Assembly (NCBI GenBank): GCA_036005065.1
Contig: DASYQW010000197.1
Span: forward strand, 37,893-101,892
Source of the DNA: Candidatus Methylomirabilota bacterium
GTDB lineage: Bacteria > Methylomirabilota > Methylomirabilia > Rokubacteriales > DASRDR01
Reading direction: 5' to 3'
Length of the DNA stretch: 64,000 bases
Shown: positions 28,964-39,681 of the stretch, one piece after another
Numbering within the stretch: position 1 is the stretch's first letter
Layout: each line of letters starts with the position of its first letter
Notes under the pieces: model-generated
What the model saw: the letters and a program-made list of their open reading frames with translations, nothing else
Databases searched by the model: none
What the model was told of the DNA's origin: nothing
Program-made: the position numbers and the translations under genes

Positions 28964-30259
28964 ATGATCCCGCGCTACACGCGGCCGGAGATGGGCGCCC
29001 TCTGGAGCGACGAGACCAGGTACGACAAGTGGCTCGCGGTCGAGCTCGCGGTGTGCGACGCCTACGCTCGCCGCGGGATGGTTCCTGCCGAGGCCGTGGC
29101 CCGAATCCGGAGCCGGGCTCGCGTCGATGCCCGGCGCGTCGTCGAGATCGAGGCGCGCGTTCGTCACGACGTCATCGCGTTCCTGACCGCCCTCGAGGAG
29201 GCGATCGGCGAGGATTCGCGCTTCGTTCACGTCGGGCTCACCTCGTCAGACGTGGTGGACACCGCCCTCGCGCTTCAGCTCGTGGAGGCCGCCGATCGCC
29301 TCCTGGCGGGTCTCGACCGGCTCCGGGGGGCCCTCCGGACCCTCGCCATCATGCACCGGGATACCCTGATGGTGGGCCGCACCCACGGGGTCCACGCCGA
29401 GCCGACGACCTTCGGGCTCAAGGTCGCCGGCTGGTATGCCGAGGCCGGCCGCAACCACGAGCGCCTCCTCCGGGCCCGGGAGACCGTCCGGGTGGGAAAG
29501 ATCTCGGGGGCCGTGGGCACCTTCGCCCACGTCTCCCCCGATGTCGAGACCGAGGTATGCCGGGCGCTCGGGCTCGAGCCGGCCCCCGTCTCCACCCAGA
29601 TCGTCCAGCGGGACCGCCACGCCGAGTTCGTGGCCGCCTGCGCGATCGTGGGGGGCAGCCTCGAGAAGATCGCCACCGAGATCCGGAGCCTCCAGCGGAG
29701 CGAGATCCTCGAGCTGGAGGAGCCGTTCACCGAGGGCCAGAAGGGCTCGTCGGCGATGCCCCACAAGCGGAACCCCGTCGCCAGCGAGCAGGTGACGGGG
29801 CTGGCCCGGCTCCTCCGCGCGCACGCCGGAGCCGCCCTCGAGGACATCGCTCTCTGGCACGAGCGGGACATCAGCCATTCCTCGGTGGAGCGGATCATCC
29901 TGCCCGATTCGACCATCCTGCTCGACTACATGCTCGCTCAGCTGACGCGGATCCTGGAGGGCCTCGTCGTCGACGGGGACCGGATGCGCGAGAACCTCGA
30001 CCGCTCCTACGGGCTCATCTACTCCCAGCGCGTCCTCCTCGCGCTCACCGACGCCGGACTCGCTCGCCAGCGCGCCTACGAGATCGTCCAGCGGGCCGCC
30101 ATGCGGGCCTGGCGGGAGCGCCGGGCCTTTCTCGAGTGCCTGCAGGACGAGCCCGAGGTCACCACCCGCCTGTCGGCCGACGCGCTGAAGGCGTGCTTCG
30201 ACCCGGCCTGGTACCTGCGGAACGTGGACGCGGTGTTCCGGCGGGCCGGTCTGGCCTGA
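28964..30259 (+). CDS. purB: Adenylosuccinate lyase
   Basis: PurB catalyses two beta-eliminations: SAICAR to AICAR and adenylosuccinate to AMP. The 431-residue protein has [34 protein letters not shown] and the superfamily signature [15 protein letters not shown] with the mobile-loop serines. The ATG at 28964 follows GAGG at the right spacing. It begins the purine cluster, with purS 19 bp downstream. Confidence 0.96.
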   Translation: MIPRYTRPEMGALWSDETRYDKWLAVELAVCDAYARRGMVPAEAVARIRSRARVDARRVVEIEARVRHDVIAFLTALEEAIGEDSRFVHVGLTSSDVVDTALALQLVEAADRLLAGLDRLRGALRTLAIMHRDTLMVGRTHGVHAEPTTFGLKVAGWYAEAGRNHERLLRARETVRVGKISGAVGTFAHVSPDVETEVCRALGLEPAPVSTQIVQRDRHAEFVAACAIVGGSLEKIATEIRSLQRSEILELEEPFTEGQKGSSAMPHKRNPVASEQVTGLARLLRAHAGAALEDIALWHERDISHSSVERIILPDSTILLDYMLAQLTRILEGLVVDGDRMRENLDRSYGLIYSQRVLLALTDAGLARQRAYEIVQRAAMRAWRERRAFLECLQDEPEVTTRLSADALKACFDPAWYLRNVDAVFRRAGLA

Positions 30260-30278
30260 GCGGGGAAGCGCCCGAGGC

Positions 30279-30548
30279 ATGAAGGCGCGCGTTCTCGTCC
30301 GCTTCCGGCCCGGCGTCCTGGACCCGCAGGGCCTCACGATTCAGAAGGCGCTCCGGGGGAAGGGCTTCGTGGAGGTGCAGGACCTCCGGGTGGGGAAGGT
30401 GTTCGAGTTCACGCTGGACGAGACGGACCCCGCTCGCGCCCGGACCCGGCTCGACGACATGTGTCGCGTGCTCCTGGCGAACCCGGTGATCGAGGAGTAC
30501 GCCTGCGAGGTGGTCGAGGATGCCCGGGAACGGCCTCCCGCCGGCTGA
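30279..30548 (+). CDS. purS: Phosphoribosylformylglycinamidine synthase, PurS subunit
   Basis: PurS is the small bridging subunit of the three-part FGAM synthase. The 89-residue product has the family pattern ARVLVRFRPGVLDPQGLTIQ, a GFVEVQDLRVGKVFEF block and CRVLLANPVIEEY. Its presence agrees with a small-type PurL plus PurQ. Unusually, purS is separated from purQ by a 302-bp gap holding a repeat element and a new promoter, and is instead tied to purB. Confidence 0.93.
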   Translation: MKARVLVRFRPGVLDPQGLTIQKALRGKGFVEVQDLRVGKVFEFTLDETDPARARTRLDDMCRVLLANPVIEEYACEVVEDARERPPAG

Positions 30549-30672
30549 GGTCATTTCGGGGGGGTCTCGGAAGACCCCCCCGATGCCCCCGTCGTGGCGG
30601 CGGCAAAGCCGCCGCTCGGAGGGCCCCTCGATGCACCAGGTACTCGGCGGTCGGCGCCCGGTTACTCCGACA
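30548..30672 (-). repeat. Intergenic double-hairpin element, type B, reverse
   Basis: On the minus strand: end box TGTCGGAGTAA (30672-30662), scaffold hairpin at about 30598-30616, type B hairpin at about 30556-30583. The segment just after the purS stop matches the copy after apgM (63548-63590) for about 40 bases with one length difference. The rest of the 302-bp gap (30673-30850) holds only the purQ promoter and leader. Confidence 0.8.
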
Positions 30673-30765
30673 CACACACTGCTGAGCTCGACCGCAGGGA
30701 GCGTCGATTCCTTCCCTCGGGGTTCCTCCCGAGGCTCGAGGGAGCGGCCCTCGAGGGCCGGGCGC

Positions 30766-30794
30766 TTGTCGGCGGCCCCGGCGCGTAGTACAAT
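30766..30794 (+). promoter_or_regulatory. Promoter of the purQLFMN operon
   Basis: TTGTCG (30766-30771), 17 bp, TACAAT (30789-30794). The leader to the purQ ATG is about 50 nt and includes AGGAGGG. I see no purine riboswitch or PurR-like palindrome around it. Confidence 0.55.
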
Positions 30795-30850
30795 TCGCCC
30801 GGGGCCGAGTGAAGGAGGCGAGAGAGCCAGATCACCTGGGAGGAGGGTTC

Positions 30851-31564
30851 ATGAGATTCGGCGTCGTGATCTTTCCGGGCACGTGGAGCGACATGGACTT
30901 CCACCATGTCATCTCCGAGGTCCTCCACCAGTCGGTCGAGTACCTGTGGCACCGGGACACCGATCTCTCCCGCTTCGATGTTCTGATCCTGCCGGGCGGA
31001 TTCTCCTACGGCGATTATCTTCGGGCCGGCGCGATCGCGGGGCGTTCTCCCGTGGTGTCCGCGCTGCCGGGCTTCGTGGCCCGCGGCGGCCTCGTGCTGG
31101 GAAGCTGCAACGGCTTCCAGATCCTCTGTGAAGCGGGGCTGCTGCCCGGCACGCTCATGCGCAACGACTGCCTGCAGTTCCGCTGCCAGACCACCCATCT
31201 GCTCGTGGAGCAGACCGAGACGCCCTTCACCCGGGCCCTGCGGCGCGGCCAGGTGCTGAAGATGCCGATCGCGCACGGGGAAGGGCGGTACCACGTGGAC
31301 GCCGCCACCCTGCGGGCTCTCCGGGAGAAGAACCAGATCGTCTTCCGGTATGCGACCGAGAGCGGCGAAGTCACCGGGGCGGCCAATCCCAACGGGTCGA
31401 TCTGGAACGTCGCCGGCGTGTGCAACGAAGAGGGTACCGTGGTCGGGCTCATGCCGCATCCCGAGCGGGCCGCGGAGTCGGGCATCGGGAGCACGGACGG
31501 GCTGCTGCTCTTCCACTCTCTCATCGGTAGCCTCGTCGAGAACGGGTCCGCCTTGGGTCGCTGA
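30851..31564 (+). CDS. purQ: Phosphoribosylformylglycinamidine synthase, PurQ glutaminase subunit
   Basis: PurQ supplies ammonia from glutamine to PurL. It is a class I amidotransferase with the nucleophile in GSCNGFQ (Cys86) and the PHPE dyad (His203, Glu205). The product has 237 residues. The ATG at 30851 has AGGAGGG four bases upstream; an in-frame start 14 codons earlier is rejected for lack of homology. purL follows after 24 bp. Confidence 0.95.
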   Translation: MRFGVVIFPGTWSDMDFHHVISEVLHQSVEYLWHRDTDLSRFDVLILPGGFSYGDYLRAGAIAGRSPVVSALPGFVARGGLVLGSCNGFQILCEAGLLPGTLMRNDCLQFRCQTTHLLVEQTETPFTRALRRGQVLKMPIAHGEGRYHVDAATLRALREKNQIVFRYATESGEVTGAANPNGSIWNVAGVCNEEGTVVGLMPHPERAAESGIGSTDGLLLFHSLIGSLVENGSALGR

Positions 31565-31588
31565 GACCCGGGCGCTGGGAGGATGCCA

Positions 31589-33847
31589 GTGACCGGGGTC
31601 GGGCCGAAGGTCACACCCGAACTGGCCCTGGCTCACGGGTTGACCCGCGAGGAGTACGACCGGGTCATCCAGCTCCTCGGACGCGACCCGACGTATCCCG
31701 AGCTGGGCCTCTTCTCGGCCCTCTGGTCCGAGCACTGCTCGTACAAGTCCTCCCGCCTCCTGCTCCGCCGGTTGCCGACCGAGGCGCCCCACGTCATCCA
31801 GGGGCCCGGCGAGAACGCCGGGGTGGTGGACCTCGGCGACGGGCTCGCGCTCGTGATGAAGATCGAGAGTCACAACCATCCCTCGTTCATCGAGCCGTTC
31901 CAGGGGGCGGCGACCGGGGTGGGCGGGATCCTCCGCGACATCTTCACCATGGGGGCGCGCCCCTTCGCGCTCCTCGATTCGCTTCGCTTCGGCCCGGCGG
32001 AGGAGCCGGCCGGCGCCTACCTGCTGGGCGGCGTGGTGGCGGGGATCGCGCACTACGGGAACTGCTTCGGGTGCCCAACGGTGGGGGGCGAGGTCGCCTT
32101 CGCGCCGGAGTACGCACGGAATCCGCTGGTGAACGTGCTCTGCCTCGGGCTCGTGCCTCGGGGCCGGATCTTCCGCGCCCGCGCCGACGGGGTCGGCAAC
32201 ACGTTCGTCTACGCGGGCGCCAAGACGGGGCGCGACGGCATCCACGGGGCCACGATGGCGTCGGAGGCCTTCGACGAAACCTCGGGCGAGCGGCGGCCGA
32301 CGGTCCAGGTCGGGGACCCGTTCACAGAGAAGCTCCTGCTCGAGGCGTGCCTCGAGGCCATGGCGACCGGCGCCGTGGTCGGGATCCAGGACATGGGGGC
32401 GGCGGGGCTGGCCTGCTCGGCCTCCGAGATGCCCGCCCGGGCCGGCACGGGCGCCGACATCGAGCTCGACCGCGTCCCCCAGCGCGAGCCCGACATGACG
32501 CCGTACGAGATCCTGCTCTCCGAGTCCCAGGAGCGCATGCTCCTCGTCGTCGAGCGGGGTCGCGAGGCCGAGGTTCAGCGCGTCTTCGCCAAATGGGAGC
32601 TCGATGCCGTGCCCATCGGGCGCGTCACCGCGGACGGCGTCCTCCGGGTGCGCATGCACGGCGAGGTCGTGGCCGAGGTGCCGGTGCGGGCGCTCACCGA
32701 CGACGCCCCCCTCTACGACCGACCCCGCGCCCGGCCCGTCTGGCTCGATGCCGCGCGGGCCTTCGACCCGCGGACGCTGCCCGAGCCGGCCGATCCGAGC
32801 GCCGTCCTGCTGCGTCTCCTGGCCGCGCCCACCATCGCGTCCAAGGCGGACATCTGGCGCCAGTACGACCACATGGTCGGGATCAACACCCTGGTGGCGC
32901 CCGGCTCCGACGCGGCAGTGCTCCGGCTCAAGCGCACCCCGAAGGCGGTGGCGGTCGCGACCGACGGCAACGGCCGCTACGTGTACCTCGACCCCCGCCG
33001 GGGCGCGGCCATGGCGGTGGCCGAGGCGGCGCGCAACGTCGTGTGCGCGGGCGGCCGGCCGCTGGCCCTCACCGATTGCCTGAACTTCGGCTCCCCGGAG
33101 CGCCCCGAGATCATGTGGCAGCTCGCGGAGGCGGTCGACGGCATCGCCGAGGCGTGCCGGGCGCTGGAGATTCCGGTGGTCGGCGGCAATGTCTCTCTCT
33201 ACAACGAGACGCTCGGCTCCGCCATCCTTCCCACGCCCATCGTCGGAGTCGCGGGGCTCCTGGACGACGCCGAGCGCCGGATGACCCAGTGGTTCAAAGA
33301 TCCGGGAGATCTCGTCGTCCTCCTCGGCGAGCCGGCCGGCAGCCTGGGGGGGAGCGAGTACCTGGCGACGCTCCACGGCCGGCTGGCCGGGCCGCTGGCC
33401 CCGCTCGATCTCGCTCGCGAGCGCGCGGTCCAGGCGGCCTGTCTGGCGGCCATCGAGGCGGGATGCGTGCGCTCGGCCCACGACTGCGCCGAGGGGGGGC
33501 TGGCGGTGGCGCTCGCCGAGAGCTGCATCACGGGGCCGCGCCGGCTCGGTGCCGAGCTCGAGCTTCCGGCCGGCGGTCGGCTGGACGAGCTCCTGTTCGG
33601 GGAGGCGCCGTCCCGCATCGTGCTGTCGATCGCTCCGCCCGAGTGGGCCCGCCTCGAACAGATCGTGCGCGAGTGGGCCGTTCCGGTGACGGTGCTGGGA
33701 CGCGTCGAGGACGACCGGCTCGTGATCCGGGTCGGCGGGAACGTCCGAATCGACGTCGGAGTCGACGCCATGGCCGACGCTTTCGAGCACACTCTCGAGC
33801 GGTGGGTCGGCGCTCCGGCCGGCCCCCCGTCGGAGGGGACCGCATGA
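31589..33847 (+). CDS. purL: Phosphoribosylformylglycinamidine synthase, PurL subunit (small type)
   Basis: PurL makes FGAM from FGAR, ATP and ammonia. The 752-residue length marks the small type that needs PurS and PurQ. Seen motifs are [33 protein letters not shown] and [10 protein letters not shown]. The ribosome site GGGAGG ends at 31582, directly before an ATG at 31583, so the in-frame GTG at 31589 with a six-base spacing is the better start. The stop overlaps purF as ATGA. Confidence 0.95.
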   Translation: MTGVGPKVTPELALAHGLTREEYDRVIQLLGRDPTYPELGLFSALWSEHCSYKSSRLLLRRLPTEAPHVIQGPGENAGVVDLGDGLALVMKIESHNHPSFIEPFQGAATGVGGILRDIFTMGARPFALLDSLRFGPAEEPAGAYLLGGVVAGIAHYGNCFGCPTVGGEVAFAPEYARNPLVNVLCLGLVPRGRIFRARADGVGNTFVYAGAKTGRDGIHGATMASEAFDETSGERRPTVQVGDPFTEKLLLEACLEAMATGAVVGIQDMGAAGLACSASEMPARAGTGADIELDRVPQREPDMTPYEILLSESQERMLLVVERGREAEVQRVFAKWELDAVPIGRVTADGVLRVRMHGEVVAEVPVRALTDDAPLYDRPRARPVWLDAARAFDPRTLPEPADPSAVLLRLLAAPTIASKADIWRQYDHMVGINTLVAPGSDAAVLRLKRTPKAVAVATDGNGRYVYLDPRRGAAMAVAEAARNVVCAGGRPLALTDCLNFGSPERPEIMWQLAEAVDGIAEACRALEIPVVGGNVSLYNETLGSAILPTPIVGVAGLLDDAERRMTQWFKDPGDLVVLLGEPAGSLGGSEYLATLHGRLAGPLAPLDLARERAVQAACLAAIEAGCVRSAHDCAEGGLAVALAESCITGPRRLGAELELPAGGRLDELLFGEAPSRIVLSIAPPEWARLEQIVREWAVPVTVLGRVEDDRLVIRVGGNVRIDVGVDAMADAFEHTLERWVGAPAGPPSEGTA

Positions 33848-35286
33848 GAGCCGAGCACGCGGCGTGGACGAGCGTTCCGGTGGAAGACGACCACTTCCAT
33901 GACGAGTGCGGGATCTTCGGGGTCTACAACCACCCCGAAGCGGCCAACCTCACCTACCTGGGCCTCTACGCCCTCCAGCACCGGGGCCAGGAGTCCGCCG
34001 GCATCGCGGCCAGCGATGGCCGGAGCTTCCACGTCGAGAAGGCGATGGGCTGGGTGTCGGACGTCTTCGGGCCGGAGCGGCTCAAGCGGCTGCCGGGACA
34101 CCTGGCCATCGGCCACGTCCGCTACTCCACGGCGGGGTCCTCCAGCCTCCGGAACGCCCAGCCGATCAGCGCCACGTTCGCCCAGGGGCCCATCGCGCTC
34201 GCCCACAACGGGAACCTCGTGAACGCGGACGCGCTCCGGAAGGAGCTCGAGGCGGCCGGGGCGATCTTCCAGTCCACCTCCGACTCGGAGGTGATCCTGC
34301 ACCTCCTGGCCCGCGGCGAACGGCACCCGCTCCCGCGGGCCCTGCCGGGCGCGCTCGCCCAGGTGACCGGCGCCTACTCGCTCCTCGTCCTGACCCCCGA
34401 GGCGATGATCGGCTGCCGTGACCCCCACGGCTTCCGGCCGCTCGTGCTGGGGCGGCTCGGCGAGGCCTGGATCCTCGCCTCGGAGACCTGCGCGCTCGAC
34501 CTCCTGGAGGCCGAATTCGTCCGCGACGTGGAGCCCGGCGAGATCGTGGTGGTCGACCGGAACGGACTCACGTCGATCAATGCCATCGCGCCCAAGCGCC
34601 AGCTCCAGTGCATCTTCGAGTACGTCTACTTCGCCCGACCGGACTCGACCCTCTGGGGCCAGAACGTCTACCACGTGCGCAAGGCGCTCGGGCGCCGGCT
34701 GGCCGAGGAGCACCCGGCCGACGCCGACGTCGTCATCCCGGTGCCGGACTCCGGGCTGGGGGCGGCGCTCGGCTACGCCCAGCAGTCCGGGATCCCGTTC
34801 GAGCTGGGTCTGATCCGGAACCACTACGTCGGTCGCACCTTCATCGAGCCACGGCAGGGGATCCGCCACTTCGGGGTCCGGGTGAAGCTGAACCCGATGC
34901 GGGAGACTCTGGAGGGGCGCCGGGTGGTGGTGGTGGACGACTCGATCGTGCGGGGGACGACGAGCCGGAAGATCGTGCGGATGATCCGGTCGTCCGGCGC
35001 CCGGGCGGTCCACGTCCGCATCTCCTCGCCCCCGATCCAGTGGCCGTGCTACTACGGCATCGACACGCCGACCCGCCGGGAGCTGATCGCCTCCAGCCAC
35101 AAGGTCGAGGAGATCCGCCGGTACCTCGAGGCCGATTCGCTGGGCTACCTCTCGCTCGAGGGGATGCTCAAGGCGGTGGAGGGAGACGACAGCCGCTTCT
35201 GCCACGCCTGCTTCACCGGCGAATACAAGGTCGGATTCCCGCCCGAAGACACGACCCAGCTGGCCCTCTTCGACTCCCCCCAGTGA
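33844..35286 (+). CDS. purF: Amidophosphoribosyltransferase
   Basis: PurF commits PRPP to purine synthesis. The 480-residue protein has a 21-residue propeptide that is cut before Cys22 in [14 protein letters not shown], the glutaminase segments [12 protein letters not shown] and [11 protein letters not shown], and the PRPP loop [14 protein letters not shown]. Cysteines near the C-terminus ([10 protein letters not shown]) and in the middle are compatible with the [4Fe-4S] form. The start overlaps purL and the stop overlaps purM, so purL-F-M are coupled. Confidence 0.96.
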   Translation: MRAEHAAWTSVPVEDDHFHDECGIFGVYNHPEAANLTYLGLYALQHRGQESAGIAASDGRSFHVEKAMGWVSDVFGPERLKRLPGHLAIGHVRYSTAGSSSLRNAQPISATFAQGPIALAHNGNLVNADALRKELEAAGAIFQSTSDSEVILHLLARGERHPLPRALPGALAQVTGAYSLLVLTPEAMIGCRDPHGFRPLVLGRLGEAWILASETCALDLLEAEFVRDVEPGEIVVVDRNGLTSINAIAPKRQLQCIFEYVYFARPDSTLWGQNVYHVRKALGRRLAEEHPADADVVIPVPDSGLGAALGYAQQSGIPFELGLIRNHYVGRTFIEPRQGIRHFGVRVKLNPMRETLEGRRVVVVDDSIVRGTTSRKIVRMIRSSGARAVHVRISSPPIQWPCYYGIDTPTRRELIASSHKVEEIRRYLEADSLGYLSLEGMLKAVEGDDSRFCHACFTGEYKVGFPPEDTTQLALFDSPQ

Positions 35287-36371
35287 GCCGGCGCGCCCGC
35301 GCCACGCCCTCGGCCCCGCCGCGGGCCCGGCGGCCGCGCGGCGTCCGGCTCACCTACAAGGCCTCGGGGGTCGACATCCGGGCGGGCGACGAGGCCGTCC
35401 GCCGTCTGGCCCCGCTCGTCCGCGCGACGTACCGGCGCGAGGTCCTCGGCGACATCGGTGCCTTCGCCGGGTTCTTCCGGGTGCCGCGGGGGCTCCGGGA
35501 CCCGGTCTTCGTCGCCGGGACCGACGGCGTCGGCTCCAAGGTCAAGCTCGCCGTCCTCACCGGGCGGCACGACACGGTCGGAATCGACTGCGTGGCGATG
35601 AGCGTGAACGACGTCCTCGTCCATGGCGCCGAGCCCCTGGTGTTTCTCGACTACATCGGCATCGGCCGGCTGGTCCCGGAGACGGTGGAGGCGATCGTCC
35701 GAGGGGTCGCCGCCGGGTGCCGAGAGGCCGGATGCGCGTTGATCGGTGGCGAGACCGCCGAGCTTCCCGACCTCTACGCGCCCGGGGAGTACGATTTGGC
35801 CGGCTTCGCGGTCGGTGTGCTCGAGCGCCGCGCCCTGATCGACGGGCGATCGGTGCGCCCCGGCGACGTGCTCCTCGGCTTGGCCTCGACCGGACTCCAC
35901 TCGAACGGCTTCAGCCTGGCGCGCAAGGTGGTCTTCGAGCGCCTCGGTTATCACGTCGAGGACCGGGCGCCCGACCTCGGCCAGCCCGTCGGCGAGGCGC
36001 TCCTGACGCCGACCCGCATCTACGTCCGCCCCGTGCTCGGGCTCCTGCGGGCCGGGATCCCGGTTCGCGCGATGGCCCACATCACCGGAGGCGGGCTCAC
36101 GGGCAACCTGCCGCGGGTGCTGCCGGCGGGCTGCCGGGCCGTCGTGCGCCGCGGCGGGTGGCCGGTCCCCCGGATCTTCGGGCTCCTGCGTGAGGCTGGG
36201 CGGATCCCGGAGTCGGAAATGTACCGCGTCTTCAACATGGGGATCGGCTTCGTCTGCATCGTGCCGCCCCCGGCGGTCGCGCGCGCGCGCGCCACCCTCG
36301 AGGCTCGGGGGGTTCCCAGCTGGGAGATCGGCGAGGTGGGGCGGGGGACCCGTGGCGTCGTCTATGCGTGA
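35283..36371 (+). CDS. purM: Phosphoribosylformylglycinamidine cyclo-ligase (AIR synthetase)
   Basis: PurM closes the imidazole ring with ATP. The 362-residue protein has [17 protein letters not shown], the ATP-binding [42 protein letters not shown] and [17 protein letters not shown] basic 20-residue leader precedes the core; the GTG at 35283 overlaps the purF stop as GTGA. purN lies 20 bp downstream. Confidence 0.95.
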   Translation: MSRRARATPSAPPRARRPRGVRLTYKASGVDIRAGDEAVRRLAPLVRATYRREVLGDIGAFAGFFRVPRGLRDPVFVAGTDGVGSKVKLAVLTGRHDTVGIDCVAMSVNDVLVHGAEPLVFLDYIGIGRLVPETVEAIVRGVAAGCREAGCALIGGETAELPDLYAPGEYDLAGFAVGVLERRALIDGRSVRPGDVLLGLASTGLHSNGFSLARKVVFERLGYHVEDRAPDLGQPVGEALLTPTRIYVRPVLGLLRAGIPVRAMAHITGGGLTGNLPRVLPAGCRAVVRRGGWPVPRIFGLLREAGRIPESEMYRVFNMGIGFVCIVPPPAVARARATLEARGVPSWEIGEVGRGTRGVVYA

Positions 36372-36391
36372 GCAGGTAGAATAGTCGTCCG

Positions 36392-37015
36392 ATGCGCACC
36401 TCACCGCTCACCCTCGGCGTGCTGATCTCGGGCCGCGGCTCGAACCTCCAGGCGATCCTCGACGCGATCGACGCCGGTCGCTGCCCGGCGCGGGTCGCGG
36501 TCGTGGTGAGCGATCGTGGGGGGGCGGCCGGGCTCGACCGGGCCCGGCGGGCCGGCGTGAAGGCCGTCCACGTCGATCCTCACGCCTATCCCCACCGCGC
36601 CGCCTTCGACGATGCGGTGGCCACGGTCCTCGCCGAGCATGCCGTCGAGCTGGTCTGTCTGGCCGGTTACATGCGCCTGCTCTCCCCCGGCTTCGTGCAG
36701 GCCTACCGCGGACGCATCCTGAACGTGCACCCGGCCCTGCTCCCGGCCTTCCCGGGTCTCCACGCGCAGCGCCAGGCGCTCGCCTACGGGGCCAAGGTGA
36801 CCGGCGCGACCGTCCACTTCGTGGATGAGGGTGTGGACACCGGACCGATCGTGCTGCAGGCGGCCGTCCCCGTCCTCGAAGGCGATACCGAGGACACGCT
36901 GTCCGCGCGGATCCTGGTCGAGGAGCATCGCCTCTACCCGGAGGCCATCCGCCTCTATGCCGAAGGGCGGCTCGCCGTCGAGGGTCGGCGGGTCCGCCTC
37001 GAGGACCGTCCGTGA
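36392..37015 (+). CDS. purN: Phosphoribosylglycinamide formyltransferase (GAR transformylase)
   Basis: PurN transfers formyl from 10-formyl-THF to GAR. The 207-residue protein shows LISGRGSNLQAILDAID, LAGYMRLLSPGFV and the catalytic Asn-His in ILNVHPALLPAFPG with the aspartate in VDEGVDTGPI. A TAGAAT box (36377-36382) lies just upstream, so an internal near-leaderless start is possible. No ribosome site is seen before the ATG. Confidence 0.94.
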   Translation: MRTSPLTLGVLISGRGSNLQAILDAIDAGRCPARVAVVVSDRGGAAGLDRARRAGVKAVHVDPHAYPHRAAFDDAVATVLAEHAVELVCLAGYMRLLSPGFVQAYRGRILNVHPALLPAFPGLHAQRQALAYGAKVTGATVHFVDEGVDTGPIVLQAAVPVLEGDTEDTLSARILVEEHRLYPEAIRLYAEGRLAVEGRRVRLEDRP

Positions 37016-37058
37016 GCCGGCCCGGGCCGGGGCCCGTCGCATCTCTGCGTCCTCGGCG

Positions 37059-37102
37059 CTCGGCGCGCCTCAACGTATGCGGCATACACCTCGGCGCGCC
37101 TC
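37059..37102 (+). repeat. Direct repeats flanking a palindrome between purN and purH
   Basis: A 13-bp direct repeat, CTCGGCGCGCCTC, is at 37059-37071 and 37090-37102. Between its copies lies the palindrome GTATGC-G-GCATAC (37075-37087). The surrounding 169-bp gap is GC-rich and holds GGGCCGCGGCCC-type palindromes but no gene and no clear promoter. Confidence 0.6.
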
Positions 37103-37184
37103 GCGCCTGCGTCCTTGATCTGCTCGGGCCGCGGCCCGGTCCCAATGCCGGCCACGGCTGGCTCGCCTTTCCCGGGGTAGCCCC

Positions 37185-38771
37185 GTGAGCCGGGTGCGCC
37201 GGGCGCTCCTCTCGGTCTCCGACAAGACGGGCATCGTGGAGCTCGCCCAGGGCCTGGCCGAGTTCGGGGTGGAGCTGGTGTCGACCGGGGGCACGGCCCG
37301 CGCCCTCGGCGAGGCCGGTCTCAAGGTGCGCGAGGTGGCGGAGCTGACCGGCTTCCCCGAGATGCTGGACGGGCGGGTCAAGACGCTCCACCCCGCGATC
37401 CACGGGGGAATCCTGGCGCGCCGCGGCCATCCCGAGCACGTGCGCCAGCTCGCGCTGCACGGGATCGAGACGATCGACCTGGTGGTGGTGAACCTCTACC
37501 CGTTCGAGGCGACCGTCGCCAGGCCGGGGGCGGGCTTCGAGGAGATCGTCGAGAGCATCGACGTCGGCGGGCCGGCCCTGATCCGGGCGGCCGCCAAGAA
37601 TCACGCCGGCGCCGGGGTCCTCGTCGATCCGGCCCAGTACGGGCCGGTGCTGGAGGAGCTGCGCCGGAGCGGGGCCGAGCTGTCGCCGGAGACGCGTCGG
37701 CGTCTCGCCCAGGAGGCGTTCCGGCGCACGGCCCAGTACGACGCCGCCATCGCCGCCTGGCTTCGGGCGCCGCTCCCGTCCCGGGCCCCCGCGAGCGACA
37801 CGCCGCCGCTCTTCCCGCCGATCCTGCGGCTCGAGGCCGAGCGCGTCCAGGAGCTCCGCTACGGCGAGAACCCGCACCAGGCGGCCGCGCTCTACCGCCC
37901 GTCCGGGCGCCCGCTCGGGGTGGGGGCGGCGCGCCAGCTCCACGGCCCGGAGCTCTCCTACAACAACATCCTGGACTTCGCGGCGGCGCTCGGGCTCCTC
38001 CTCGAGTTCGACGAGCCGGCGGCGGTGGTGATCAAGCACACGAATCCCTGTGGGGCCGCCGTCGGGGCCGACGTCCGCGCCGCCCTGGAGCGGGCCAAGG
38101 CGTCCGATCCCGTCTCGATCTACGGGGGGATCGTCGGAGTGAACCGGCCGGTGGAGCCGTCCCTCCTCCCGCCGCTCGCCGGGGTTCTCCTCGAGATCCT
38201 CTTCGCGCCGGCCTTCACCGCCGAGGCGCTCGAGGAGCTCGCTCGCACGAAGAAGAAGCTCCGGGTCCTGCAAGTGCCCTGCGACCGGTCGGGCTGGCCA
38301 TCACGGCCCACCGAGCTCCGGAGCGTGCCCGGCGCCCTCCTCGCCCAGGACGCCGACCTCGCCGATCTCGACCCGGACGCCAGCAAGGTCGTCAGCCGGC
38401 GCCAGCCGACGGCCGCCGAGTGGCAGGGTCTCCGCTTCGCCTGGCGGGTGGCCAAGCACGTCAAGTCGAACGCGATCGTCCTGACCTCGACCGATCAGGT
38501 GCTCGGGGTGGGGGCCGGCCAGATGAGCCGGGTGGACGCCGCCCGTCTGGCCGTGATGCGGGCCCGCGACCACGGGCATCCGATGGCCGGCGCGGTGGCC
38601 GCCTCCGACGCGTTCTTTCCCTTCCGGGACGGGCTCGATGTCGTGGCCGAGGCGGGCGCCACCGCCGTCATCCACCCCGGCGGCTCGATTCGCGACGACG
38701 AGGTCATCGCCGCGGCCGACGCGCGCGGGATGGCCATGGTCCTGACGGGCATTCGCCACTTCAAGCATTGA
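37185..38771 (+). CDS. purH: Bifunctional AICAR formyltransferase/IMP cyclohydrolase
   Basis: PurH performs the last two steps to IMP. The 528-residue protein has the MGS-like cyclohydrolase domain (about 1-200, with [26 protein letters not shown] and [10 protein letters not shown]) and the transformylase domain with [13 protein letters not shown] (the catalytic Lys-His), [20 protein letters not shown] and [18 protein letters not shown]. The GTG at 37185 fits the N-terminus. The stop overlaps a TTG that starts the next small gene. Confidence 0.95.
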   Translation: MSRVRRALLSVSDKTGIVELAQGLAEFGVELVSTGGTARALGEAGLKVREVAELTGFPEMLDGRVKTLHPAIHGGILARRGHPEHVRQLALHGIETIDLVVVNLYPFEATVARPGAGFEEIVESIDVGGPALIRAAAKNHAGAGVLVDPAQYGPVLEELRRSGAELSPETRRRLAQEAFRRTAQYDAAIAAWLRAPLPSRAPASDTPPLFPPILRLEAERVQELRYGENPHQAAALYRPSGRPLGVGAARQLHGPELSYNNILDFAAALGLLLEFDEPAAVVIKHTNPCGAAVGADVRAALERAKASDPVSIYGGIVGVNRPVEPSLLPPLAGVLLEILFAPAFTAEALEELARTKKKLRVLQVPCDRSGWPSRPTELRSVPGALLAQDADLADLDPDASKVVSRRQPTAAEWQGLRFAWRVAKHVKSNAIVLTSTDQVLGVGAGQMSRVDAARLAVMRARDHGHPMAGAVAASDAFFPFRDGLDVVAEAGATAVIHPGGSIRDDEVIAAADARGMAMVLTGIRHFKH

Positions 38772-39121
38772 GCATCCCGCTGTTTCGCTGGGACGGCCAC
38801 TACTGGGGCTTCCTCGCCGAGGACATCCTCTACGACCGCCACGGCCGCCAGGTCGGCTGGGTCGAGGTGGCTCCCGAGGCCGGGGGGATCAGGCTCGACG
38901 TCTACGATCGCACCGGTCGCTTCCTGGGCGAGCTCGTCGACGCCCACTACGTCCTCCGGCGGGTCGTCCGCGCCGAACCGATCCACCGTGCCCCGCGTCC
39001 GGCGATCCCGTACCCCACGCCGCCCGCGCCGCCGCCCGACCGCACGCCGCGCGATCCCCGCGACGGCTGGAGCGACGCCTTGCCCTGGCCGCTGCCGCCG
39101 CCCGCGCCGCCACGAGTCTAG
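38768..39121 (+). CDS. Hypothetical protein with a proline-rich tail
   Basis: The 117-residue product begins with about 70 residues of short beta-like segments in which two similar units can be seen ([19 protein letters not shown] and [16 protein letters not shown]). It ends in a proline-rich tail ([14 protein letters not shown] and [10 protein letters not shown]). The pattern recalls beta-repeat proteins of the YD or 4-fold beta-flap kind, but no family is certain. The TTG at 38768 overlaps the purH stop as TTGA, so it is probably translated by coupling to purH. No signal peptide is visible. Confidence 0.6.
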   Translation: MSIPLFRWDGHYWGFLAEDILYDRHGRQVGWVEVAPEAGGIRLDVYDRTGRFLGELVDAHYVLRRVVRAEPIHRAPRPAIPYPTPPAPPPDRTPRDPRDGWSDALPWPLPPPAPPRV

Positions 39122-39207
39122 CACCGAGAGGCGCACGCCCCATCCCTCGGGACCGACTGATCCTCATCGGCGCTCTCGTCGGATGCGCGCTGAGCCTCGC
39201 GCTCCAC

Positions 39208-39582
39208 GTGGCCGTGCTCACCGGCCGGGGCCTCGTCCCGGCGCCGCCCTGGTCGTGGGGGCTCCACGCGGGCGCCGTCGTGGGCTTCTGGTTCGTGGCC
39301 GGGCGGATCACGGCGGCCGGCCTCCGTGGGATCGAGGGATTCCTGCGGATCCGCCGGATGGTGCCCATCCCCGTGCGCCTCACCCTGGCGGCCGCCACGC
39401 TCAACACCCTGCTCGCGGCGCGCCTCGCCTGGTCGGGCCGCGGGGCCCCCGGCCGGCTGCCGACGGCGTACTGGGCGATGATGTACCTCCTGATCGCGAT
39501 CCTGATGGGCTTCGTCTTCGTCCGCGGGGGCGCCGCTCGGCGCCCCACGGCGGCGGCGCCGGCCGGCGGCGAGGAGCGCTGA
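39208..39582 (+). CDS. Small membrane protein of unknown function
   Basis: From the GTG at 39208 the frame codes 124 residues with two or three hydrophobic stretches (around 18-35, 57-75 and 85-103). Upstream the frame stays open to 39121 and codes a further hydrophobic segment ([20 protein letters not shown]) but has no ATG, GTG or TTG. The true start may therefore be a rare codon (CTG or ATC) near 39142-39157. It follows the preceding gene closely and may be in the same transcript. Confidence 0.55.
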   Translation: MAVLTGRGLVPAPPWSWGLHAGAVVGFWFVAGRITAAGLRGIEGFLRIRRMVPIPVRLTLAAATLNTLLAARLAWSGRGAPGRLPTAYWAMMYLLIAILMGFVFVRGGAARRPTAAAPAGGEER

Positions 39583-39615
39583 TCGCCCTCCGCTCCGGGG
39601 CTCCGCGGAACGCGA

Positions 39616-39681
39616 TCAGGCCCGCCGGAACTTGAAGTCGAAGTTCCGGATCTCGAGCTGCTGGTTCGAGTACGGCTTCCC
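39616..39681 (-). pseudogene. Possible C-terminal fragment of a second, opposite-strand gene
   Basis: On the minus strand this stretch reads GKPYSNQQLEIRNFDFKF then RRA and stop, more like a natural protein end than a random shadow frame. It sits back to back with the plus-strand remnant that starts near here. I cannot name a family. It may be only a coincidental antisense reading. Confidence 0.25.

Noticed and set aside
30662..33790. A minus-strand open frame of over 1000 codons opposite purL and purQ
   Set aside because: It is the antisense shadow of GC-rich coding sequence; the plus strand carries clear PurQ and PurL motifs and the antisense product is low-complexity Arg/Gly/Asp/His-rich.
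32071..33843. Long plus-strand frame in front of purF
   Set aside because: This is the +1 shadow of purL; PurF homology begins only at 33844, where an ATGA overlap gives the start.
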